Positions 30,249 through 38,906 of a DNA stretch of 64,000 bases are shown here, in pieces. The stretch spans positions 1 through 64,000 of the forward strand of contig NZ_SCOH01000008.1 in the NCBI RefSeq assembly GCF_005503445.1. Reading direction: 5' to 3'. The notes under the pieces are model-generated. The model was given only the letters and a program-made list of their open reading frames with translations, was not told where the DNA came from and ran no database searches. Position numbers and translations under genes: made by a program. Every line of letters begins with the position of its first letter. Position 1 is the stretch's first letter. Origin of the DNA: Chitinivorax sp. B. Lineage in GTDB: Bacteria > Pseudomonadota > Gammaproteobacteria > Burkholderiales > SCOH01.

Positions 30249-30551
30249 CTAGTGACCACTACCAGACAGACTGAGCAATGCAGTACCACCAATAATCAAC
30301 AACAGGCCACAGATTTTCATCCACCCCATTGATTCACCAAACAGTACAACACCAACCACAGCGACAATCGCCATGCCCACCCCACTCCAGATGGCGTAAA
30401 CCACACCCACTTCTAGCTTTTTCAGCACCAGACCCAATAACCAGAACGAAACACAATATCCGGTCACCACCATTAGTGCGGGCAACCAGCGGGTCATACC
30501 TGCCGAAGCCTTGAGTGAGCTGGTCGCGATGGTTTCAGCCACAATCGCCAA
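30249..30551 (-). CDS. Small multidrug resistance (EmrE/QacE-type) transporter
   Basis: Four-TM proton-coupled exporter of the SMR family. Signatures are the TM1 glutamate in LAIVAETIATSSLKASAG, VTGYCVSFWLLG and VYAIWSGVG, which favour the EmrE/QacE branch over the Gdx branch. The end given is the only standard start codon in frame, a TTG at 30551, but it leaves just five residues before the essential Glu. The frame stays open to 30590 and encodes [12 protein letters not shown], the missing half of TM1. The true start is therefore probably non-canonical (CTG at 30587 or ATT at 30590). AAGGA lies at 30596-30600, and the CTG overlaps the ubiE stop. A sequencing error is the alternative. Confidence 0.83.
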   Translation of the reverse strand: MAIVAETIATSSLKASAGMTRWLPALMVVTGYCVSFWLLGLVLKKLEVGVVYAIWSGVGMAIVAVVGVVLFGESMGWMKICGLLLIIGGTALLSLSGSGH

Positions 30552-30583
30552 AGCCAGCAGCCCCCATACACCTATCTGGGAAA

Positions 30584-31321
30584 TCAGAATTTATATCCTT
30601 TATGCAACGCCACCACGCCAGCAGTCAGATTGTGATAATCCACACGATCAAAACCAGCATCACTCATCATCTGTTTCAACTCTTCCTGCCCCGGATGCAT
30701 GCGAATCGACTCTGCCAAATAACGGTAGCTATCCGGATCATTGGCAATCAGCTTGCCCATGATCGGCAAAGCCTTAAAAGAGTAAAGATCGTAAACCGGG
30801 GACAATGGCTTCCAGACTTTGGAAAACTCCAGTACCAGCAAGCGTCCGCCTGGCTTCACGACACGGTACATTTCCTTCAACGCCAGATGCTTGTGGGTCA
30901 TGTTCCGCAGACCAAACGCCACCGTAACACAATCGAAATAATTGTCAGGGAAAGGTAGTTTTTCTGCATCGCACTGCGCAACGGGCAGCAAAACCCCTTT
31001 ATCCAGTAAACGATCCCGTCCCACCGTCAACATCGAACTGTTGATATCCGTCAGCCAAACTTGCCCTGTCGGTCCAACCTTTTTACTGAATGCATGCGAA
31101 AGATCTCCCGTGCCGCCAGCAATATCCAATACACGAGCACCTTGTCGCACCCCAGCCTGCTCAATGGCGAACACTTTCCATAGCCGATGCAATCCACCGG
31201 ACATCAAGTCGTTCATCACATCATATTTTTGGGCAACCGAATGAAACACGCCCGCTACCTTGCGGGCTTTTTCCGATTCATCAACCGTCTCGAAGCCAAA
31301 GTGTGTCTGTTTATCAGTCAT
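30584..31321 (-). CDS. ubiE: Ubiquinone/menaquinone C-methyltransferase
   Basis: SAM-dependent C-methyltransferase of ubiquinone synthesis, 245 residues. Typical N-terminus [20 protein letters not shown], then [22 protein letters not shown] motif [53 protein letters not shown] and the C-terminal [14 protein letters not shown]. Its ATG overlaps the DUF971 stop, and its stop overlaps the probable start of the SMR gene. The three are therefore very tightly packed. Confidence 0.97.
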   Translation of the reverse strand: MTDKQTHFGFETVDESEKARKVAGVFHSVAQKYDVMNDLMSGGLHRLWKVFAIEQAGVRQGARVLDIAGGTGDLSHAFSKKVGPTGQVWLTDINSSMLTVGRDRLLDKGVLLPVAQCDAEKLPFPDNYFDCVTVAFGLRNMTHKHLALKEMYRVVKPGGRLLVLEFSKVWKPLSPVYDLYSFKALPIMGKLIANDPDSYRYLAESIRMHPGQEELKQMMSDAGFDRVDYHNLTAGVVALHKGYKF

Positions 31322-31695
31322 GATGGGTCTCGTGATGCACCCGCCGAATCAAGGCGGGCAAGGTAATCCTGCCAATTGGCAGCTTGGTTGACACCAAGCT
31401 GATATAAGTAATCCCATGAATACAGGCCGGAATCATGTCCATCATCAAACACCAACTTGATTGCATAATGCCCAACCGGTTCAATCGCCCGAATATTGAT
31501 CTGTCGTTTGCCAACCTGCAATACAGCTTGGTCTGGCGAGTGGCCACGTACCGCCGCCGAGGGCGAAAACACTCGAAGGTACTCGCAAGGCAGTTCGAAA
31601 CGCACTTGATCGGGAAACACCAGCTCCAAGATATGGGATTGCTGATGTAAACGGATTTCGGTTGGGATGGGAGTGGTATGACTGAGTCCGGCCAT
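31318..31695 (-). CDS. DUF971 (gamma-butyrobetaine hydroxylase-like N-terminal) protein
   Basis: Small soluble protein of 125 residues with the DUF971 core: [67 protein letters not shown] (given in two parts: residues about 70-102) and the final WQDYLARL. Similar domains occur near Fe-S and ubiquinone genes and may bind a metal; no role is established. Start at 31693-31695 (MAGLSHTTP) chosen over three earlier codons. A 4-base overlap with ubiE shows co-translation, as seen in many betaproteobacteria. Confidence 0.85.
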   Translation of the reverse strand: MAGLSHTTPIPTEIRLHQQSHILELVFPDQVRFELPCEYLRVFSPSAAVRGHSPDQAVLQVGKRQINIRAIEPVGHYAIKLVFDDGHDSGLYSWDYLYQLGVNQAANWQDYLARLDSAGASRDPS

Positions 31696-31824
31696 GAAGC
31701 ACATTCCGTGCAGAGAAGCCGTAATCTTAACAAATTAGGGACCGGCTTGCAGTAACACTACTGGTGTCGTGAACTATACGATCACTGCCTATTCAATCCC
31801 GAAATTAGCCGAATACATCGCGAG

Positions 31825-31842
31825 TTGTCACGTTCATGTAAT
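31825..31842 (+). promoter_or_regulatory. Candidate Pho box upstream of phoB
   Basis: TTGTCACGTTCATGTAAT holds two TGTCA-like half sites eleven bases apart, as in the E. coli Pho box. A -10-like TATCCT (31853-31858) lies exactly ten bases downstream, the spacing expected when PhoB replaces sigma contacts at -35. It implies autoregulation of phoB-phoR. The gap 31696-31890 also carries the DUF971 promoter in the other direction. Confidence 0.6.
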
Positions 31843-31890
31843 AATCGCTACCTATCCTTGCAACAATAACGAATTGTCGAGGAACGCATC

Positions 31891-32580
31891 ATGCCTGCAA
31901 ATATTCTTTTGGTTGAAGACGAACCCGCCATCCAGGAATTGATCGCCTTTAATCTGGAGCAAGCCGGCCATCATGTCTTACGTGCAGAGACTGCTGAACA
32001 AGGCTTGAATTTCATTCGTACGGCACTACCCGATCTGGTGTTGCTGGATTGGATGTTACCTGGACAATCCGGCGTCGATTTCACTCGACGGATCCGTAAT
32101 GACGAACGGACACGTCATGTCCCAGTCATCATGTTGACTGCCCGCTCCGAAGAACACGACAAGATTTCAGGTTTGGAAAGTGGTGCTGATGACTACATCA
32201 CCAAACCATTCAGTCCTCGTGAATTACAAGCCCGTATTAAAGCAGTGCTACGCCGCCGCGCCCCACAAATGACAGATGATGCAGTTGAGGTCAAAGGGCT
32301 ACGCCTAGACCCTTCCACCCATCGTGTCACCGCGAACAATCACTCCTTGGATCTCGGCCCGACAGAATTCCGGCTGCTACATTTTTTCATGACCCATTCG
32401 GAACGAGTGCATTCTCGTTCGCAACTACTAGATCATGTCTGGGGCGATCATGTGTTTGTTGAGGAGCGAACAGTCGATGTTCATATCCGCCGACTTCGTG
32501 GTGCACTTGAACCCACGGGTCACGCGGATCTGATCCAGACTGTCCGCGGTGCAGGTTACCGCTTTTCAGCACAAATGTAA
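31891..32580 (+). CDS. phoB: Phosphate regulon response regulator PhoB
   Basis: OmpR-type regulator of 229 residues. Receiver: ILLVEDEPAIQELI, phospho-acceptor Asp53 (LVLLDWMLPGQSGVD) and YITKPFSPRE. DNA-binding winged helix: LDLGPTEFRLLHFFMTHSER, VHSRSQLLDHVWG, RTVDVHIRRLRGALEP and the final TVRGAGYRFS. The SGLESGADDYITKPFSPREL region and the HV-F-EERTVDVH recognition helix match PhoB rather than other OmpR paralogs. It has a GAGGA ribosome site and lies 68 bases before the kinase gene. Confidence 0.92.
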   Translation: MPANILLVEDEPAIQELIAFNLEQAGHHVLRAETAEQGLNFIRTALPDLVLLDWMLPGQSGVDFTRRIRNDERTRHVPVIMLTARSEEHDKISGLESGADDYITKPFSPRELQARIKAVLRRRAPQMTDDAVEVKGLRLDPSTHRVTANNHSLDLGPTEFRLLHFFMTHSERVHSRSQLLDHVWGDHVFVEERTVDVHIRRLRGALEPTGHADLIQTVRGAGYRFSAQM

Positions 32581-32648
32581 GCCTGACCAACCCGACTCCA
32601 TAGTATTGGTTGATACCGCACGGCAATATCCCTGCCGTGCGATAATTC

Positions 32649-34016
32649 TTGAATCACTATCCTTCAACAAAAGCGCTTACTTTGTCAGGCATTTACAGTC
32701 GCACATTAATTCTTCTGGGCTTCATGGCACTCATCTCCGCCATGACTTGGTTCGGCATGGGCCCGGTTCCCGGTTTGGCTATAGCTGCTCTTCAACTATT
32801 GCTAATGTTGCTTTTCCACGTTCACCACCTCGCCAAACTATATGCCTGGCTCAAGAGACCCACTCTTGACCTCGTTCCAGAAAGCTTTGGCAGCTGGGAT
32901 GAGGTCTACACCCAGCTCTATCAAATGGTGCGCACTCAGTCCCGTAGCCAGCATAAATTGTCTACCGCCCTTGATCGCTTCATCAGTGCTGGAGAAGCCA
33001 TGCCAGATGGTGTCGTAGTGTTGAATGAAAAAGATCGCATCGAATGGTGCAATCCGGTTGCCATGCGTCATTTCGGTCTGGATCGGCGACAAGATATCGG
33101 TCAACAAATCAGCTATCTGGTGCGTACCCCCGATTTCGTCAATTATCTACATACACATGATGCTGCCCACCCGTTGACCTATCGATCAGCACGGGATAAG
33201 GACCTGATTCTGACCATCCAGTTGGTTCCTTTCGACTCGACTCGCAAGCTACTGATCAGCAGGGATATCACCCAGCTGGAAAAAATCCAGACGGTTCATC
33301 GTGACTTTGTTGCCAACGTCTCACATGAGTTACGAACGCCGCTGACCGTCATCGGCGGCTTTCTGGAGACACTGATTGACTTGACACACCCTGATCCTGT
33401 CATTACTCATAAGTATATGGATCTGATGTTGTCACAAACCAAACGTATGCAGCGCATTGTGGAGGATTTGTTAACCCTTTCACGGCTGGAAAACCAGCAA
33501 AACTGCCTGCGAGCTGAGCCAGTCAACATTCCACAACTCCTTCAATCGATTTTGAGCGAAGCACAGGGGCTCTCTGCTGGACGCCATCAAATTTCATTGG
33601 ATATAGCTACAGACTTATGGATTCAGGGTAGTCGGGATGAATTGCACAGTGCATTTGCCAACCTTGTCAGCAATGCCGTACGTTACACGCCTGAAGGCGG
33701 GCAAATTCGATTATCTTGGCGAATGGAACAACGACAACCCACATTCACTGTATGTGATACTGGCATCGGCATCGATGCTCAACACATTCCTCGTTTGACA
33801 GAACGCTTCTATCGTGTCGATAAGGGCCGAGCACGCGATACAGGTGGCACCGGTCTCGGACTAGCCATCGTCAAGCACATTCTGCTACGCCACGATGCCA
33901 GGTTGGATATCAGCTCAGAGCTTGGTTGTGGTAGCAGATTCTCTGTTACCTTCCCGATTGGGCACGTGATTACGACCTCTCAGAAAACCCCTGAAGCGCA
34001 TACAACAAATCTGTAA
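32649..34016 (+). CDS. phoR: Phosphate regulon sensor histidine kinase PhoR
   Basis: Inner-membrane kinase of 455 residues without a large periplasmic domain, as in PhoR. Two TM helices (about 16-55), a linker, a PAS domain (about 100-210, AMPDGVVVLNEKDRIEWCNP), HisKA with FVANVSHELRTPLTVIGGFL, and HATPase with NLVSNAVRYTPEGG and DTGGTGLGLAIVKHIL. The start is unsettled. The frame begins at a TTG (32649) and another TTG is at 32682; the first ATG would remove TM1. No phoU or pst genes follow, so Pst must be encoded elsewhere. Confidence 0.9.
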   Translation: MNHYPSTKALTLSGIYSRTLILLGFMALISAMTWFGMGPVPGLAIAALQLLLMLLFHVHHLAKLYAWLKRPTLDLVPESFGSWDEVYTQLYQMVRTQSRSQHKLSTALDRFISAGEAMPDGVVVLNEKDRIEWCNPVAMRHFGLDRRQDIGQQISYLVRTPDFVNYLHTHDAAHPLTYRSARDKDLILTIQLVPFDSTRKLLISRDITQLEKIQTVHRDFVANVSHELRTPLTVIGGFLETLIDLTHPDPVITHKYMDLMLSQTKRMQRIVEDLLTLSRLENQQNCLRAEPVNIPQLLQSILSEAQGLSAGRHQISLDIATDLWIQGSRDELHSAFANLVSNAVRYTPEGGQIRLSWRMEQRQPTFTVCDTGIGIDAQHIPRLTERFYRVDKGRARDTGGTGLGLAIVKHILLRHDARLDISSELGCGSRFSVTFPIGHVITTSQKTPEAHTTNL

Positions 34017-34186
34017 TGTATTTCATCCCATAATGTGGAGGTCTGACTCTTGTCGCTTCAGCGAATGAACAAAGTTGGCTTCCAGCTGGACTCGCGGCAC
34101 AGCAGACCGCCGGCAAGGCAATAAAATGCTCGACACCACATCAACCCAACGTCATAATGCGCATGGCAGCAGTTGCATAACGCATG

Positions 34187-34203
34187 CGACAACCCAGATG
34201 TCG
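34187..34203 (+). promoter_or_regulatory. Candidate activator site (CGACA-N7-TGTCG)
   Basis: A perfect 5-bp inverted repeat centred about 113 bases upstream of the predicted sigma-54 transcription start, where enhancer-binding proteins usually sit. A PrsR-type activator would be the natural candidate from knowledge of PEP-CTERM regulation, but none is encoded in this window. The rest of 34017-34280 shows nothing else. Confidence 0.4.
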
Positions 34204-34280
34204 GGATATTTTACACGGCCAAATTGATTACGTTGATCGAAATTGCCGTATTTTAATAGGAACAATGAGTTAACCGATCA

Positions 34281-34296
34281 TGGCATAGTAATTGCT
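34281..34296 (+). promoter_or_regulatory. Sigma-54 promoter of the PEP-CTERM gene
   Basis: TGGCATAGTAATTGCT has GG and GC ten bases apart and the preferred TTGC at -12. Expected start near 34308 gives a leader of about 110 bases before the ATG at 34419. It is one of three good sigma-54 promoters seen in the window. Confidence 0.75.
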
Positions 34297-34418
34297 GATT
34301 AATTCGCAAGATGTAATATGCCCATGACAAGCATTGATCACTCCTGCCCCAACAGGCAACCCAGATGCTACGCCGCTCGAATTGGTAGTAAATTCAGATT
34401 ATTGCAATGAGGTTATTC

Positions 34419-35171
34419 ATGAAAACACGGAAAATACTCACGGTGCTAGCTGCACTTAGCACGGTTGCCGTTGCGCCTGCTTTTGCAGCCAATATGCCAG
34501 TAAGTTGGAGCTTTTCGTCCGCGAGCGATTCTAGCTATTCCAGCTCACTGACCCTGACTGCTGCCAGCGGTGCCAAAATTAAGGCACGCGCCTACTCGTC
34601 TTCGCAAACCGACGGCACCGGCGCACTAGGCGGTGCATATATGAAGTCATGGGGCTCCAGCGGAATTGGAATCGCCAATTGCACAAGCGGTTCAAATTGT
34701 AATGAAACCCAGGCTCCGAATCACAGCATCGATACTCAAGGTAAAAATGACTTCCTTCTGCTTGAGTTCGATGATTTTTACACCGTTAATGATTTTACTG
34801 TAGGCTGGACTGGCCGAGACTATGGTGCAGGCTATGATTCTGATATCCAACTCTGGTCTGGTCCAACTAGTGGTGCGGCGGGCCTAGATTTAACTGGTGC
34901 TTGCATTAGCGGCTGCGCCACAACTCTAGCTTCTCTCGGATTCGCCAATACCAAGGTATTTAATGATGTCAACAGCAACCAAAGCAATCCGGTTACTGGT
35001 TTGAACAAATCCCGCTACCTCTTGGTTTCTGGTGCTCTGAATTCCGGCGACAACGACTACTTCAAGTTCAAGTCTGTTGCAGCAACACGTAATCTAGTTC
35101 CGGAACCTGAAAGCTTGGCAATGCTGGGCTTGGGCTTGGCAAGTTTGGCGTTTGTACGCCGTCGCCGCTGA
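34419..35171 (+). CDS. PEP-CTERM sorted surface/exported protein
   Basis: Exported protein of 250 residues. It has a Sec signal (MKTRKILTVLAALSTVAVAP, cleaved after AFA), a Ser/Gly/Asp-rich middle of beta character, and a C-terminal exosortase signal: VPEPESLAMLG, a short TM helix, then RRRR. Two Cys pairs (CTSGSNC, CISGC) may form disulfides. The start follows TGAGG. The function of the middle is unknown; relatives carry the label PEP-CTERM sorting domain-containing protein and go to the cell surface or EPS matrix. No exosortase gene is in the window. Confidence 0.9.
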   Translation: MKTRKILTVLAALSTVAVAPAFAANMPVSWSFSSASDSSYSSSLTLTAASGAKIKARAYSSSQTDGTGALGGAYMKSWGSSGIGIANCTSGSNCNETQAPNHSIDTQGKNDFLLLEFDDFYTVNDFTVGWTGRDYGAGYDSDIQLWSGPTSGAAGLDLTGACISGCATTLASLGFANTKVFNDVNSNQSNPVTGLNKSRYLLVSGALNSGDNDYFKFKSVAATRNLVPEPESLAMLGLGLASLAFVRRRR

Positions 35172-35202
35172 CTTCAGCACCTGCCACCATAGTTGTTCAA
35201 AT

Positions 35203-35232
35203 AAAAGGCCACCTGATTTCTGGTGGCCTTTT
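35203..35232 (+). terminator. Intrinsic terminator of the PEP-CTERM gene
   Basis: AAAAGGCCACC (35203-35213), eight-base loop, GGTGGCCTTTT (35222-35232). It separates the PEP-CTERM gene from prsT, so the two are probably separate transcripts. Confidence 0.88.
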
Positions 35233-35314
35233 GCATTGATGACCTTGCTGCCCTCAGCATCTTTCCTGCGGCTGGTATACACTGCTACAACATCAAGCTT
35301 TATCGATTACCGAT

Positions 35315-38134
35315 ATGCCACAAATGAAATGTAACATCATCCCCTGCAACACACACAATTCACCTAGCTTTCGCAGGACTTCTATTGCACTGCTCCTGAC
35401 TGGCTTCATAGTAGCAGGCTGCGGTGATCATATGAAAGGACATGATCAACTGGTCCAGGAGGCCCAGCAAGCTAGCACCAAAGGCGATCATGCTCTGGCA
35501 ACAATCAATTTGAAAACCGCTGTCGAACAAGAGCCAGATCGTGCAGAAACGCGCATCCTTCTAGCCAAGAGCCTATTGGACAACGGCCTGCCGAATGACG
35601 CAGAAAAACAACTTCGACGAGCTTTTCAAATCAATAGTGATCGCAAGCAAATAACTCCACTACTTGTCAAAAGTCTGTTGGCTCAGAAAAACTACAAAGG
35701 TGTCATTGACGAAACCGACACCGCAGCAGGGGCTGGTATACTGGATTTGATCTCTTTGGCGGGGCGAGCCAAAGCATTCTTGATGCTGAACCAAGTTGAT
35801 GAAGCAGATCACATCTATGAACAATTGCTCAAGCAATCACCAACTAATATAGAGGCACGGATAGGCAAAGCACAAATCGCCATGACACGTGGCGAGCTAG
35901 ATAAAGCCGCTGATATTATTGGGTTGATTCTGAAAGCCACGCCCAATCAGACTGATGCATTAGGCATATTAGCTAGCATACAGTCCGCAAAAAATGACAC
36001 AGCAGCAGCCATTGGCACCTACAGCAGAATTATCGCTCAAACACCCAAAGAAACGAGCGCCTACGTCCGCTTGGTTGATCTACTAGCATCTAACAAACGT
36101 TTCAACGAAGCAGAGCAACAGATTGTTCGCATGCGGGCAGCTATCGAGGCGCCCGGCATGGCAGAGTACTTGTCAGCCATTGTCGCTTTCCGACAAGCAA
36201 AATTAGATGATGCTCGCAAACGAGTGCAAAATGCAGACCGCGAAATGCCACAGTTTGTACCCGCCATGCTGTTAGCCGGACAAATTGAACTAGCGGCAAA
36301 CGAGCCCCTGAAAGCCGCTAACGTATTTCAACAGGTTCTCAACCTATCCCCAAACGACATTCAAGCTCGAATGCTGTTAGCACAGGCCCAAATGCTGCTC
36401 AAACAGCCGCAAAAAGCTTATGAGACGCTGAAACCAGCGCTGTTGGCAGCACCTTATTCGGCCCCACTTTATACGCTAGCAGGTGAAGCACTCCTGTACA
36501 GCAATGATGATCGACAAGCCATTACATTTTTGGAATATGCAGCAAAGCTTGCTCCAGACAGTGCTCGTGTTAAACAATCACTGACCCTTTCCAAGATGGC
36601 TAAGGGCGAAACCAGTGAAAGCAGTGTTGACAGCAGCAAGCTCAATCCGAGAACCGCTGAAGTAGTGAAGATTTTAAATGCTCTTAATGCAGGCAAATTT
36701 GCAGAAGCTGAGCAAATGGCTTCGAAACACGCAGCTACTCACGAAGATGATGCACTCATGCATAATCTGCTTGGAGTGGCACGTGCTCGTGCTGGCAAAG
36801 CAGAACCCGCCCGACAGGCATTCGAGAAAGCTCTTGCCGTCCGTGGTGCGTACTATCCCGCACTAGTCAATCTATCACTGCTGGATATCAAACAGGGTAG
36901 TCCCGACCTTGCCATCGCTCGGTTTGATCAGATTTTGAAAGCTCGTCCAAATGATGTTACTGCCTTACTGGGAAGGGCAGAAATCGGTATGCGGGCAGGA
37001 CAGAGTCCAGCACAAGTTGAACGATTCCTGCAGGCAGCTCATAAAAGCAATCCCGCCATGCTCCAGCCATCACTCATGTTGGCACAACTCTATTTTCAGC
37101 TTGCTGATCATGGCCGAGCTTTAGAATATGCATTAAATGCTCGAAATATTGCGCCTAATAACAAAGAAGTACTTCGTGTACTTGGCATGAGCCAGCTGGC
37201 CACTGGTGATCGTGCTGGTGCAGTGACTACACTGACACAGTGGGTCGTTGCTGCCCCTGGAGAAGTCACACCGTTGATCCAATTGGCACGCGCTCAGGCC
37301 AATGATAATCGCTCCGCCAGTGCCGAACATAGCTTGAAAAAAGCGTTGGAAATCGAACACCAAAATGTTCAGGCTCATGTTGAATTAGCTCTGCTTTACG
37401 CTAAGACCGGCCGCGCCGCCGACGCCAATCGGAAGTTAGCAGAACTTGGGGCACTCAAGTTATCCGAAACTGACTTGCGTGAGTTACAAGCCGATGTTGC
37501 CATGGCTGCTGGTAAATCATCTGATGCTACTCGTGCCTACCAAGCACTTTATCAAATTTCACCCTCACCTAGGCTATTATCCAAATTACATGATTCTTTG
37601 GTACAGGCAGGGAAAACAGATGATGCCATTCGTTTAGGCCAAGCCTGGATCGAGAGAAATCCGGAAGACATTGGCAGTCACTATTTTCTTGCAGACGCAG
37701 CCTCCCGGGCCAATCGTCCGAAAATTGCAGCTGGCTATTACGAAACCATACTCAAGCGTAATCCAAATGACATGACTGCATTGAATAACGGTGCACAAGC
37801 CTATGCAACCTTTGATAGTAAACGAGCAATTGCGTTAGCGTCCCAAGCCTATAAGTTGGCACCAGAAAATCCGTTCATTCTGGATACTTATGGCTGGACA
37901 TTAGTACAAAGTGGCAAATTCAAAGAAGGGCTCAAATATATTGAGCAAGCTTTCCGGAAAAATGGTCGGCAGCCAGATATTAATTATCACTATGCTGTCG
38001 CCCTAGCCAAGGCCGGTGATCGCTTAACTGCAAAAGAGCGCCTGGAAGAATTACTGAAGACCAACCCCAACTTCATCGATGCTGCAGAGGCTAAGTACTT
38101 GCTGGAACAGCTTTCAAGAGAAGTAGGGGGCTAA
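35315..38134 (+). CDS. prsT: PEP-CTERM system TPR-repeat lipoprotein PrsT-like
   Basis: Large lipoprotein of 939 residues. The signal with lipobox VAGC puts the lipidated Cys at residue 36; an alternative ATG lies three codons in. The remainder is a near-continuous array of about 20 TPR units (for example GDHALATINLKTAVEQEPDR and YYETILKRNPNDMTALNN). The length and architecture match the family that accompanies exosortase/EPS loci and is thought to help exopolysaccharide export or PEP-CTERM protein handling. Here it stands next to a PEP-CTERM substrate but without exosortase or glycosyltransferase genes. Base composition looks more AT-rich than the first 30 kb. Confidence 0.83.
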   Translation: MPQMKCNIIPCNTHNSPSFRRTSIALLLTGFIVAGCGDHMKGHDQLVQEAQQASTKGDHALATINLKTAVEQEPDRAETRILLAKSLLDNGLPNDAEKQLRRAFQINSDRKQITPLLVKSLLAQKNYKGVIDETDTAAGAGILDLISLAGRAKAFLMLNQVDEADHIYEQLLKQSPTNIEARIGKAQIAMTRGELDKAADIIGLILKATPNQTDALGILASIQSAKNDTAAAIGTYSRIIAQTPKETSAYVRLVDLLASNKRFNEAEQQIVRMRAAIEAPGMAEYLSAIVAFRQAKLDDARKRVQNADREMPQFVPAMLLAGQIELAANEPLKAANVFQQVLNLSPNDIQARMLLAQAQMLLKQPQKAYETLKPALLAAPYSAPLYTLAGEALLYSNDDRQAITFLEYAAKLAPDSARVKQSLTLSKMAKGETSESSVDSSKLNPRTAEVVKILNALNAGKFAEAEQMASKHAATHEDDALMHNLLGVARARAGKAEPARQAFEKALAVRGAYYPALVNLSLLDIKQGSPDLAIARFDQILKARPNDVTALLGRAEIGMRAGQSPAQVERFLQAAHKSNPAMLQPSLMLAQLYFQLADHGRALEYALNARNIAPNNKEVLRVLGMSQLATGDRAGAVTTLTQWVVAAPGEVTPLIQLARAQANDNRSASAEHSLKKALEIEHQNVQAHVELALLYAKTGRAADANRKLAELGALKLSETDLRELQADVAMAAGKSSDATRAYQALYQISPSPRLLSKLHDSLVQAGKTDDAIRLGQAWIERNPEDIGSHYFLADAASRANRPKIAAGYYETILKRNPNDMTALNNGAQAYATFDSKRAIALASQAYKLAPENPFILDTYGWTLVQSGKFKEGLKYIEQAFRKNGRQPDINYHYAVALAKAGDRLTAKERLEELLKTNPNFIDAAEAKYLLEQLSREVGG

Positions 38135-38287
38135 AATTCAGACAGATCCACCGCTGTGATATTCATCTTGATAGTCCTGGAAAAATAAGGCTACTCCAAT
38201 TGACACACTTGGTCCAATTAAGTCAGCGCTGGTGCTTTCATAACCTCAAACAGGCCGGCCAAATCAACACAGACATCGACAATGATA

Positions 38288-38845
38288 TTACTCCATGACT
38301 GTATGTGAAATCCCTGTATCAGAAAGTCTAGGCCAATCAAAGTATGGCCCAGGATCCGTTTTACGCCCAGGTGCAATATCTGAATGTCCTTGCATCGCCC
38401 TGAATGGAAAATATGCCTTTAACAGATTGGCCAATCCTCTGAGCACGTAATACTGCTCATCAGTAAATGGTAGATTGTCAGTTCCTTCCAGCTCTATACC
38501 AATAGAAAAATCATTACAGCGGTCTCGTCCAAACCAACTTGACTGCCCTGCATGCCATGCTCGATCAAAACATGAAACAAACTGAACCAATTCCCCATCA
38601 CGGCGAATAAAGAAATGTGCGGAAACGCGCAAATGCTGAATAGATTGGTAGAAAGGATGGGATCTCGGATCAAGGCTATTGGTGAAAAGTCGCTTAACCC
38701 CGTCGCCACCAAATTCATTTGGTGGCAGACTGATATTATGTATCACCAACAAATCAACAATTGTTCCCGTAGGCCGTTGATCAAAATTTGGTGATTTCAC
38801 ATGGGTTGCAGGTACAACCCAACCATTTCCATCTAGTGTCAACAC
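38288..38845 (-). CDS. ampD: 1,6-anhydro-N-acetylmuramyl-L-alanine amidase AmpD
   Basis: Cytoplasmic zinc amidase of cell-wall recycling, about 185 residues. Zn-ligand and core motifs: DLLVIHNISLPPNEFGGDGV, SAHFFIRRDGELVQFV, RAWHAGQSSWFGRDRCND, SIGIELEGTDN and GHSDIAPGRKTDPGPYFDW. No ATG precedes the domain. The likely start is GTG at 38845, six bases after GGGGTGA; a TTG at 38851 is the other option. By removing muropeptides it affects AmpR-type beta-lactamase induction; no ampR or ampC is present here. Confidence 0.92.
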   Translation of the reverse strand: MLTLDGNGWVVPATHVKSPNFDQRPTGTIVDLLVIHNISLPPNEFGGDGVKRLFTNSLDPRSHPFYQSIQHLRVSAHFFIRRDGELVQFVSCFDRAWHAGQSSWFGRDRCNDFSIGIELEGTDNLPFTDEQYYVLRGLANLLKAYFPFRAMQGHSDIAPGRKTDPGPYFDWPRLSDTGISHTVME

Positions 38846-38906
38846 AGCCAATCACCCCAGCTGCTCAATCAAACATTAGCCTTCCTTAAAAGAAGGCCAA
38901 CTTTAT

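Noticed and set aside
35233-35323. Sigma-54 promoter upstream of prsT
   Set aside because: The only TGG...GC candidate (TGGTATACACTGC) has 8, not 10, bases between GG and GC.
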